Assembly: GCA_946885645.1 (NCBI GenBank)
Contig: CAMPGU010000167.1
Span: forward strand, 1 to 8,951
Length of the DNA: 8,951 bases
Reading direction: 5' to 3'
From: an uncultured Haloferula sp.
GTDB lineage: Bacteria > Verrucomicrobiota > Verrucomicrobiae > Verrucomicrobiales > Akkermansiaceae
Positions 1-5,787 of the stretch are shown here, one piece after another. The notes under the pieces were generated by a model. It was given only the letters and a program-made list of their open reading frames with translations, was not told the DNA's origin and did no database searches. The stretch's first letter is position 1. Each line of letters opens with the position of its first letter. Both the position numbers and the translations under genes were made by a program.

Positions 1-278
1 GGCTGGGCCGGCGGCAGAGGGGTAGGCGCGGGCATCGGAGGCAGCGCGGACGGCGAGGGCGGCGCGACCGCCACCACCTCCTTCTTCGGCTTCGGCGGCT
101 CGGGGGCCACCGTCACGACCTTTGTCACCACTTTCTCCTCCACGCGCACCTCCTGCGCGCGCTCGATGCGGACGGCCACGGCGACTCCCGCGGCGAGCAA
201 TTGCCCGAAGGCGATCATGCCCAGCACCCAGCAAGACAGGCGGAAGGCGAGGGCGGATTGGCGGATCGTGCTACCCAT
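1..278 (-). CDS. N-terminally membrane-anchored, proline-rich protein, 3' end off the window
   Basis: This reading frame is open from the ATG at 278 to the left edge (92 codons visible, no stop), so only the N-terminal part is seen. Residues 1-13 are short and basic (two Arg). Residues 14-36 form one hydrophobic segment (begins LSCWVLGMIAFG) that is either a membrane anchor or an uncleaved signal sequence. A charged, valine-rich stretch follows (EEKVVTKVVTV, about 47-57), then a Pro/Lys/Ala-rich linker (EPPKPKKEVV, then PP/PSP/PMPAP repeats to residue 92). This is the layout of an inner-membrane protein with an extended periplasmic linker leading to a domain that is not visible. TonB-like energy transducers look like this, but so do many unrelated proteins, so I assign no function. 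It is divergent from pabB, with 94 bp between the chosen starts. I see no good Shine-Dalgarno sequence before the ATG. The GC-rich Pro/Ala composition alone could fake an open frame, but the start, anchor and linker order argues for a real gene. Confidence 0.7.
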   Translation of the reverse strand, partial: MGSTIRQSALAFRLSCWVLGMIAFGQLLAAGVAVAVRIERAQEVRVEEKVVTKVVTVAPEPPKPKKEVVAVAPPSPSALPPMPAPTPLPPAQ

Positions 279-289
279 GAACGGCAAAT

Positions 290-333
290 TATGCGCCCGC
301 CGCAGGCGACGCAAGGCGGGAGGCAGGCGCATA
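290..333. repeat. Imperfect inverted repeat between divergent genes (possible operator)
   Basis: The left arm TATGCGCCCGCC (290-301) and right arm GGCAGGCGCATA (322-333) are complementary at 11 of 12 positions, including an uninterrupted outer 8 bp (TATGCGCC/GGCGCATA). The spacer is 20 bp. It lies between the start of the left-edge gene (278, minus) and pabB (373, plus). It could be a binding site for a dimeric regulator or a hairpin in the pabB leader. I cannot tell which, and GC-rich DNA yields such repeats by chance fairly often. Confidence 0.35.
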
Positions 334-372
334 CGGCGAACTTCGCACTTGGAAAATGCGCCGCCGGCCGCG

Positions 373-1650
373 ATGGGTGCGGCCGTGACAGGCGAGACCG
401 GCACGCGCGGAAGCCACCCGGCCCTCGACGGCATGACGCCGCCGGAGGCGGCCGCGGCGCTACGCCACCTGCCGGGCCTCGTCTTTTTCGACACCGCGGG
501 CCACCTGCCGGCCAGCTACGGGGCCCCGGTTTCCATCATCGCCGCGCGGCCGCGCCGGGTGCTGCAGGGCTCGCTCCACTCGCCGGAGGACCGCAGCCGC
601 CTTGCCGCCGCCCTCGCGCAGGGTGCCGCCGGGGCAGCGCCGGACCGCGGCTTCCCGCTGGGCGGTCTCTGCGGCTGGACCGGCTACGAAGGAGACTTCG
701 TCTTCGGGGACTATCCGGAAATGCTCGTTCACGACCATCGCAGCGGACAATGGCAGGAGGTGGGGAATCTCGCGCGGGAGATAACCATAGGAACGACCGG
801 ACCCGCCGGCGTCGGCGAATTCCGACCGCTGATGGCGCGGGATACCTTCCTGGCGGGCGTCCGCCGCGTTCACGAATGGATCGCCGCGGGAGACATTTAT
901 CAGGTCAATCTTGCCCAGGCCTTCGAGGCTCCGGTCCACGGCGGCGATCTCTTCGCCCTCTACGAGACGCTCCGTGAATGCTCCCCTGCTCCATTGGCCG
1001 CCTACCTCTCCCTGGCAGGCATGGAAATCCTCTCCTCCTCCCCGGAAACCTTCCTCCGCATGTCCGGGAGGGGGATCGAGACCAGGCCGATCAAGGGAAC
1101 CCGCCCGCGTTTCGCGGATCCCGACGAGGACCGCCGCTCCGCCTACGAACTCCAGACAAGCCCGAAGGAAATCGCGGAGCTGGTGATGATCACCGATCTC
1201 CTGCGCAACGATCTGGGCCAGGTATCTGAATTCGGCAGCGTCCAGGTGGCGGAAATGCTCCAGCTCGAAACGCTGGAACAGGTGCATCACCTCGTCTCCA
1301 CCGTGACGGGTCGATTGAGGGAGGGAGTCAGTCACGTCGATGCCTTGGCAGCCTGCTTTCCCGGCGGCAGCATCACCGGAGCGCCGAAGAAGCGGGCCAT
1401 GGAAATTATCCGCGAGCTGGAAGAGATCCCGCGCGGGATCTACTGCGGGGCGATCGGCTACCTCGGCTATCACGGCGAAAGCCAGTTCAGCATCGCCATC
1501 CGCACGCTCGTGCGGGAGGAGAGCCGCCTCCGCTACCATGTCGGTGCGGGTATCGTCGCGGATTCAGACCCGGAAAAGGAGTACGAGGAGACCCTGCACA
1601 AGGCGGCGGGAATCCGCATGGCGGTGGAAAGATGTCAGGCGCTCGGCTAG
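373..1650 (+). CDS. pabB: Aminodeoxychorismate synthase component I
   Basis: This enzyme converts chorismate to 4-amino-4-deoxychorismate, normally using ammonia from a PabA-type glutaminase, in the p-aminobenzoate branch of folate synthesis in the cytoplasm. The protein has the full chorismate-binding fold: an N-terminal part with GLCGWTGYEGDF, then YQVNLAQ, SSSPETF, ITDLLRNDLGQV, the FPGGSITGAPKKRAME motif (about residues 329-344) and a C-terminal GAGIVADSDPEKEYEET. The decisive feature is PIKGT, with its Lys near residue 241 (codon 1093-1095). PabB enzymes have this Lys as active-site nucleophile, whereas TrpE usually has Ala there, so PabB is favoured over anthranilate synthase. From ATG 373 it has 425 residues, close to the family's usual size. 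The frame stays open upstream to 166, but that would overlap the divergent gene and add non-homologous basic sequence. ATG 433 (MTPPEAAAALRHL) is an equally plausible start, because neither has a strong ribosome-binding site. No pabA or pabC is visible nearby. Confidence 0.93.
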   Translation: MGAAVTGETGTRGSHPALDGMTPPEAAAALRHLPGLVFFDTAGHLPASYGAPVSIIAARPRRVLQGSLHSPEDRSRLAAALAQGAAGAAPDRGFPLGGLCGWTGYEGDFVFGDYPEMLVHDHRSGQWQEVGNLAREITIGTTGPAGVGEFRPLMARDTFLAGVRRVHEWIAAGDIYQVNLAQAFEAPVHGGDLFALYETLRECSPAPLAAYLSLAGMEILSSSPETFLRMSGRGIETRPIKGTRPRFADPDEDRRSAYELQTSPKEIAELVMITDLLRNDLGQVSEFGSVQVAEMLQLETLEQVHHLVSTVTGRLREGVSHVDALAACFPGGSITGAPKKRAMEIIRELEEIPRGIYCGAIGYLGYHGESQFSIAIRTLVREESRLRYHVGAGIVADSDPEKEYEETLHKAAGIRMAVERCQALG

Positions 1651-1656
1651 GTTCCT

Positions 1657-1670
1657 CCGGGCAAGCCCGG
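1657..1670. terminator. Bidirectional terminator-like hairpin between convergent genes
   Basis: A perfect 5-bp all-GC stem, CCGGG-CAAG-CCCGG, starts 6 nt after the pabB stop. It lies 12 nt beyond the stop of the convergent membrane-protein gene. No T-run follows on either strand, so it is not a classical intrinsic terminator. Its position between two converging stops makes a role in 3'-end formation or transcript protection reasonable. Confidence 0.4.
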
Positions 1671-1682
1671 CACTGGCACCGT

Positions 1683-2171
1683 TCACTTCACCAGCACCGC
1701 CCTGGGGATCTTCTTCTTTTGCCGCCTCAGCGCACGGATGATCTTCGGTGCCGCCGTCACGCGGAGCTGGATGCGGTCGCTCGCGTCGCGGGACCATTGC
1801 AGGAAGAGATCGCTGGTTTTACCCGCCACCACGACCGGGAACACTGCTTGGCGCACTTCGTCCGGGCGGTGGAAGTCGATGCGCTCCAGCAGCGAAAGCA
1901 TCTGCTTGTCGTCGAAGCCGGTCTCCGCGATCTCGCGGATGCTTTCAAAAACGAAGGGCAGGTACTCCGTCTGCGTGCCGATGCGGACGGTCTGCCGCGG
2001 CGAATAGGCGGATTCCAATTCATCGAGCATCTCCTCCGAACTGGATTCACCCAAGCGCTCGTATTCCGCCATGATCCGGCGGCGGATCATCCAGCCGAGA
2101 AGCACAAGGAGCGCCCACACCGTGAGAGCGGCCGCGCCGAGGAGTCCGGAGATAGCGAAAGGGAAATCCAT
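1683..2171 (-). CDS. Small single-span membrane protein of unknown function
   Basis: I do not recognise this 162-residue protein. Residues 5-29 form one clear transmembrane helix (AISGLLGAAALTVWALLVLL), followed directly by RRR. By the positive-inside rule the N-terminus is outside and the remaining ~130 residues are cytoplasmic. The soluble part has an acidic helical stretch (GESSSEEMLDELESAY), a middle section (TEYLPFVFESIREIAETGF) and a strongly basic tail (IRALRRQKKKIPRAVLVK). I see no enzyme motif. The ATG at 2171 is chosen because AGGAAAG sits 7 nt upstream and the helix follows at once. The frame extends to 2318, but that stretch is Cys/Pro/Arg-rich and would lie in front of the anchor. 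The gene is convergent with pabB (32 bp between stops) and divergent from the 400-residue protein at 2350. It is probably a real gene, given the coherent topology and the ribosome-binding site. Confidence 0.8.
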   Translation of the reverse strand: MDFPFAISGLLGAAALTVWALLVLLGWMIRRRIMAEYERLGESSSEEMLDELESAYSPRQTVRIGTQTEYLPFVFESIREIAETGFDDKQMLSLLERIDFHRPDEVRQAVFPVVVAGKTSDLFLQWSRDASDRIQLRVTAAPKIIRALRRQKKKIPRAVLVK

Positions 2172-2178
2172 GAAAAAA

Positions 2179-2194
2179 CTTTCCTGCCAGTATA
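2179..2194 (-). promoter_or_regulatory. Ribosome-binding site and possible -10 for the small membrane protein
   Basis: Read on the minus strand, GGCTATACT is followed by GGCAGGAAAG and then, after a T-run, the ATG at 2171. AGGAAAG (2185-2179) is well placed as a Shine-Dalgarno sequence. TATACT (2194-2189) matches the sigma70 -10 at 5 of 6 positions, but I find no good -35 at 17 bp, and transcription from it would begin inside the ribosome-binding site. The Shine-Dalgarno call is firm; the promoter call is weak. Confidence 0.4.
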
Positions 2195-2311
2195 GCCGCA
2201 ACGGGCCGGAGGGAAAGGACGCAGTCTCCGGGCAACGCAAAAGGACTCTCATCCGATCGGACGGAGCACGGCCGCAGCTGTCCGGATGACAGCATCCGCT
2301 AGGGGGGCATG

Positions 2312-2347
2312 TTGACACATCGAAACCTATTTAGCTATAGGCAGGAG
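2312..2347 (+). promoter_or_regulatory. sigma70-like promoter and ribosome-binding site for the helical-repeat protein
   Basis: A perfect -35 box TTGACA (2312-2317) is followed after 18 bp by TATAGG (2336-2341, 4 of 6 to TATAAT). AGGAG (2343-2347) lies only 2 nt before the ATG at 2350. The local sequence is AT-rich within GC-rich surroundings, which supports a promoter. If this -10 is right, transcription would start at about 2348, leaving almost no leader, so either the mRNA is leaderless or the -10 is another nearby AT-rich stretch. The 178-bp gap 2172-2349 holds nothing else I can identify. Confidence 0.5.
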
Positions 2348-2349
2348 TC

Positions 2350-3552
2350 ATGTTCCCTCCCTCCCGCCGGACCTTGGGCGTCCTCTGCATCATCGGGTTC
2401 ACCCTCGCGGCCGCGGGTTGGTTCCAGGTCTTGAAACAAGAGGGGCCGTCCGCAGCAGCGGGAGACGTGTCTGCCAGGGATGGCGCCTCGTCCACCAAGG
2501 CGGGCGCGCGCAGGACCGGTTCCGCGGACGCGAAGATCATGAGCGACCCCCGCAGCATCCGCTTGGTCGAGCTGATGGAGGAAATGGACCAGAGTGCTGA
2601 AGCGGGGAAGCCGAACCCGGCGTTCATCAAGGCCACCGAACTGACGCTGAACGATTCCCTTTTCCAGCGCCGCCAGCGTGACTTCCGCATGCTGATGGAG
2701 AAAATGAGGCCGGAAGACGCGGAGGCGATCCACCGGCACTTCAAGGCACTGGAACGGGAGGGACGTTATTTCGGGCCCGAATACGGAGCCTTCGCGATGC
2801 GCTGGGGCCAGATCGACGGCGAGAGCGCTCTCGCCAATTGGGCGGATCGCCCGCCCCACGAAAAATCGGTTCACGATCTGGCGAACTTCGTCACCGGCTG
2901 GGCGACGGAGGATGCCGAGGATGCCTTGGGCTGGATCGAAGGAAACAAAGAGCTTCTGGGTGAAGCGAATGCTTATCCGCATCTGCTGGCGGGATGGCTG
3001 GTCAAGGATCCAGTTGCGGCCACCGCTTGGCTGACCAATGGAAATCTCGATCCCCAGCAGTACCGCCAATGCGTGCAGGCGGGAGTACTGGACAAGATTT
3101 ACTCCGATGGCCTGGACGGCGCGAGCGAATGGCTCGCCTCCCTGCCCGACACCAGCGAAGAGCTTTCGACCGCGTCCAAAATGGGCTGGGCAACCCACAT
3201 CGCCCACCTCGGGAATCTCGATCCCGCCTTGGCCGCCACCACCTGGAGCAAGGTCGGGAGCCAGCCTTGGATGGGTCCGGAAGATTTCCAACGCTTCTGC
3301 GGATCCGTGGCCGGGGGAAATCAAGGTAGCTTGGAAAGCTTCGCCGAACAGCTTTCAAAAAGCTGGCCGGAGGCGGAAGCAAGCGCGCAGTTCGGTCGCT
3401 GGACCGAGCAGAATCCCGCCGCGGTGGGAGCCCTGCTATCCCAGCTCCCCCCTTCTAGGGTTCGCCAAGCCGGCATCGACGGCATGCTGCAGGTGCTGGA
3501 TCGCTCCGATCCGGGGCTGGCAGAAACGTGGCGGGGACAGCTCGGGCGATAG
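2350..3552 (+). CDS. Exported helical-repeat (solenoid-like) protein of unknown function
   Basis: This is a 400-residue protein. The basic N-terminus (MFPPSRR) is followed by a hydrophobic segment at about residues 9-23 (LGVLCIIGFTLAAAG), a signal peptide or anchor, and then an Ala/Gly/Ser-rich low-complexity linker to about residue 60. From about residue 65 the protein is predicted helical. From residue 152 to the end it shows a degenerate repeat with an aromatic residue, an acidic/DP pair, small residues and Trp. Examples are WGQIDGESALANW (152), WATEDAEDALGWIE (184), WLVKDPVAATAWL (216), GLDGASEWL (after Tyr251), HLGNLDPALAATTW (286), WTEQNPAAVGALL (351) and LDRSDPGLAETW (383). Unit spacing is 32-35 residues, the size of a two-helix TPR-like unit. 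No catalytic motif is seen, so it is probably a protein-interaction scaffold outside the cytoplasm. It may share a transcript with the dehydrogenase 45 bp downstream, although a hairpin separates them. The start is supported by the promoter and AGGAG; the next in-frame ATG would lose the export signal. Confidence 0.85.
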   Translation: MFPPSRRTLGVLCIIGFTLAAAGWFQVLKQEGPSAAAGDVSARDGASSTKAGARRTGSADAKIMSDPRSIRLVELMEEMDQSAEAGKPNPAFIKATELTLNDSLFQRRQRDFRMLMEKMRPEDAEAIHRHFKALEREGRYFGPEYGAFAMRWGQIDGESALANWADRPPHEKSVHDLANFVTGWATEDAEDALGWIEGNKELLGEANAYPHLLAGWLVKDPVAATAWLTNGNLDPQQYRQCVQAGVLDKIYSDGLDGASEWLASLPDTSEELSTASKMGWATHIAHLGNLDPALAATTWSKVGSQPWMGPEDFQRFCGSVAGGNQGSLESFAEQLSKSWPEAEASAQFGRWTEQNPAAVGALLSQLPPSRVRQAGIDGMLQVLDRSDPGLAETWRGQLGR

Positions 3553-3554
3553 GC

Positions 3555-3579
3555 CCGGGGCGGTTTCCTGAAACCCCGG
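3555..3579 (+). terminator. GC hairpin after the helical-repeat gene
   Basis: CCGGGG (3555-3560) pairs with CCCCGG (3574-3579). Inside, TTT/AAA closes a CCTG loop with a 3-nt bulge on the left arm. An alternative fold is GGTTT-CCTG-AAACC (3562-3575). It begins 2 nt after the stop codon of the upstream gene and ends 18 nt before the dehydrogenase start. No T-run follows, so it may be a weak terminator, an attenuator between the two genes, or an mRNA-stabilising element. Confidence 0.45.
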
Positions 3580-3597
3580 CTTGCCCCATGGCGTAAG

Positions 3598-5766
3598 ATG
3601 GGCCCCAAACTCATGCGTACTGCTGTCTTCCTCGCCCTGCTCGCCGCCTCGGATGCTGCCGAATTCGAAAGCACCTTCTTTGCGGAGCCCCTGAGAGATC
3701 CGATGGAGATCGCGCTCGCTCCGGACGGCGATCTCTTCGTGGTCGAGCGGGAAGGCCGCATCCTGCGGGTGCGCCCGTCCACCGGCGGGGTCTTTGAAAT
3801 CGGCAATCTCGAAGTGACGGCGCTGCGGGAGGCGGACAAGGATTCCGCTTGGGCACGCGAGGATGGCATTCTCGGAATCACGCTGGACCCAGCCTTCTCC
3901 CGGAACCGCCGCCTTTATCTCTACTACAGCCACCCGAAGGAGTTGTTGAACCGTCTCTCCCGTTTCGAGCTCAAGGACAGCAAAGTCGATCCTGCTTCGG
4001 AGAAGGTGCTGCTCGATGTGGTCACCGACCGGCGCAACCGGGTCTGCCATCAGGGCGGATCGCTCGCCTTCGGCCCTGATGGACTGCTCTACCTGAGCAC
4101 CGGGGATAACACCAACCCTTTCGAGAGCAATGGCTACGCACCCATCGATGACCGCGAAGGCCACGATCACGCCAACGCAATGCGCAGCGCAGGAAATACC
4201 AGCGATCTGCGCGGCAAGATCCTGCGAATCCGCCCGACGGAGAGCGGTTACGAGATCCCGCCGGGAAACCTCTTCCGGCCCGGCACCGCCAGGACCCGCC
4301 CGGAGATCTACGTGATGGGCTTGCGGAATCCCTTCCGCATCTCGATCGATCCGAAAACCAATGTCCTCTATTGGGGCGAGGTCGGCCCGGATGCCGGCAA
4401 GGAAGGCCCGAAAGGACCGCGCGGCCATGACGAGGTGAACCAAGCGAAAGCGGCCGGGAACTTCGGCTGGCCCTTCGTCATCGCGGACAACAAACCGTAC
4501 GCCATCGTCGATTTCGCCACCCGTCAGCCGGGAGCAATGACGGATCCCGCCGCCCCGAAAAATCCCGGCAAGCACAACAGCGGCCTCGCCGATCTGCCCC
4601 CGGCAAAGCCGGCCTTCATCTGGTATCCCTACGCGCCCAGCGAGAAATTCCCCGCGCTCGGCAATGGCGGCCGCAATGCGATGGCCGGTCCCGTCTTCTA
4701 CCACGATGCCGGCAGAAAGTACAATCTGCTCGGCCCAGAAGACGACCACACCCTGCTGGTTTACGATTGGATCCGCGGAAAGATCTGGAAGGCAAAGCTG
4801 GGGGTGGAGGAGAAGCTGCAATCGCTGGAGGTGCTCATGGGCGATCTAAAGCATCCCATGGACATGGAAATGGCGGCGGACGGCACCCTGTGGCTGCTGG
4901 AGTACGGGACGGAGTGGTACTTCAACCGCGACGGCCGCATCCGCCGCATCCGGCCTGCCGGTAGCAACCAGGCTCCTCAGGTAACGGCCAGTGCTGCCGG
5001 GGCAACCTACACCGCAAGCGCCACCGATCCGGACGGGGACCAACTCGAGATTTCTTGGTGGGTGACGGAAGGCGCGGACGAGCGGAAGATCGGCAGCGGC
5101 CCGGTTCTCGCGCTTTCATCGCCGGGAGGCACGGAGCTACGCGCGGTAGCCACCGATGCAAAGGGTGCCACGGCCTTCGCGCGGATCCCGCTGGTAGAAG
5201 AGCAATCCGCGCCGCCGCTGGAACTGGAATTCGCCGGGGAGCCGAAAGGCCTGGGCTTCGGGGAGGAACTCCGCTTTTCCGTCAAAGGTCAGGCCGACCC
5301 GGCAAAAATGGTGGTACGCGCCCGCTATATCCCTCCGACGGGCCACGACGCAGGCGGCGTGCAGTTTCCGGCGGACATCGAGAAGCTGGTGGTTTCCAAG
5401 CAATGCTTCGCGTGCCATCAGGTGGACAAGACCTCGGTGGGACCGGCGTATCTCGACGTGGCAATGAAGTACCGCCTCGATGCGGGGGCGCAAGCGCGCC
5501 TTGCCGCCAAGTTGAAAGCGGGCGGCGGCGGCGTGTGGGGAGAAGTGCCCATGCCTCCGCAAGTCGCCGTTTCCGATCCGGAGGGCGAAGCCATCATCCG
5601 CGCCGTGCTGGGCCTGGCCGAAGGAATGGCGGAAAGCCGCGGCACGGCGAAGGGCCTGCTGAAGCTCGCCGCGCAGCCGCCCCACGCGGAGTCCGGCGGG
5701 GCTTGGGAAATCACGGCCGAAGCTCCGGGATATCGCACCGCACGTACGCGCATCCCGGCGAAATAA
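3598..5766 (+). CDS. Exported PQQ-dependent sugar dehydrogenase fused to PKD-like module and cytochrome c
   Basis: This 722-residue protein has three modules. After a short signal peptide (hydrophobic TAVFLALLAASDAA, likely cut near residue 21), residues ~28-450 form a glucose/sorbosone dehydrogenase beta-propeller. Its motifs include the H.GG...FGPDG.LY..TGD block with His151 (the expected catalytic base by comparison with soluble glucose dehydrogenase), DLRGKILRI, GLRNPFRISIDP, HDEVNQAKAAGNFGWPF and GGRNAMAGPVFY. Residues ~455-540 resemble a PKD/Ig-like domain (TASATDPDGDQLEISWW). Residues ~595-670 are a class I cytochrome c with a CFACH haem site (Cys603, Cys606, His607) and a likely axial Met652 in VPMPPQ. 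The family oxidises sugars or related alcohols with PQQ; the fused haem would accept the electrons in the periplasm. The substrate cannot be read from the sequence. A second start, ATG 3613 (MRTAVFLAL), would give a more typical signal peptide; neither start has a strong ribosome-binding site. No PQQ biosynthesis genes are in view. Confidence 0.92.
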   Translation: MGPKLMRTAVFLALLAASDAAEFESTFFAEPLRDPMEIALAPDGDLFVVEREGRILRVRPSTGGVFEIGNLEVTALREADKDSAWAREDGILGITLDPAFSRNRRLYLYYSHPKELLNRLSRFELKDSKVDPASEKVLLDVVTDRRNRVCHQGGSLAFGPDGLLYLSTGDNTNPFESNGYAPIDDREGHDHANAMRSAGNTSDLRGKILRIRPTESGYEIPPGNLFRPGTARTRPEIYVMGLRNPFRISIDPKTNVLYWGEVGPDAGKEGPKGPRGHDEVNQAKAAGNFGWPFVIADNKPYAIVDFATRQPGAMTDPAAPKNPGKHNSGLADLPPAKPAFIWYPYAPSEKFPALGNGGRNAMAGPVFYHDAGRKYNLLGPEDDHTLLVYDWIRGKIWKAKLGVEEKLQSLEVLMGDLKHPMDMEMAADGTLWLLEYGTEWYFNRDGRIRRIRPAGSNQAPQVTASAAGATYTASATDPDGDQLEISWWVTEGADERKIGSGPVLALSSPGGTELRAVATDAKGATAFARIPLVEEQSAPPLELEFAGEPKGLGFGEELRFSVKGQADPAKMVVRARYIPPTGHDAGGVQFPADIEKLVVSKQCFACHQVDKTSVGPAYLDVAMKYRLDAGAQARLAAKLKAGGGGVWGEVPMPPQVAVSDPEGEAIIRAVLGLAEGMAESRGTAKGLLKLAAQPPHAESGGAWEITAEAPGYRTARTRIPAK

Positions 5767-5780
5767 CCGGGGATACCCGG
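5767..5780. terminator. Bidirectional terminator-like hairpin between convergent genes
   Basis: The perfect stem CCGGG-GATA-CCCGG starts immediately after the TAA of the dehydrogenase gene. It ends 7 bp before the stop of the convergent FG-GAP/Calx-beta gene. The stem sequence and loop length are identical to the hairpin at 1657-1670. No T-run follows on either strand. Confidence 0.45.
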
Positions 5781-5787
5781 CGGGCCG

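Noticed and set aside
166..372. N-terminal extension of pabB to the ATG at 166
   Set aside because: It would overlap the divergent anchored-protein gene by 113 bp and adds basic low-complexity sequence unlike any PabB N-terminus.
460..1539. 359-codon open frame on the minus strand opposite pabB
   Set aside because: It lies wholly inside the clearly conserved pabB gene, has no recognisable domain, and is the kind of antisense shadow expected in GC-rich coding DNA.
373..1650. Anthranilate synthase component I (TrpE) as the identity of this gene
   Set aside because: The active-site motif is PIKGT with Lys, characteristic of PabB; TrpE normally has Ala at that position, and no trp genes are adjacent.
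2335..3324. 329-codon minus-strand frame opposite the solenoid gene
   Set aside because: The plus strand has a promoter, export signal and periodic repeat in the same place; the minus frame has none of these.
3436..4821. 461-codon open frame on the minus strand across the solenoid and dehydrogenase genes
   Set aside because: It crosses a gene boundary opposite two well-supported proteins; its composition is antisense-like and no motif is recognisable.
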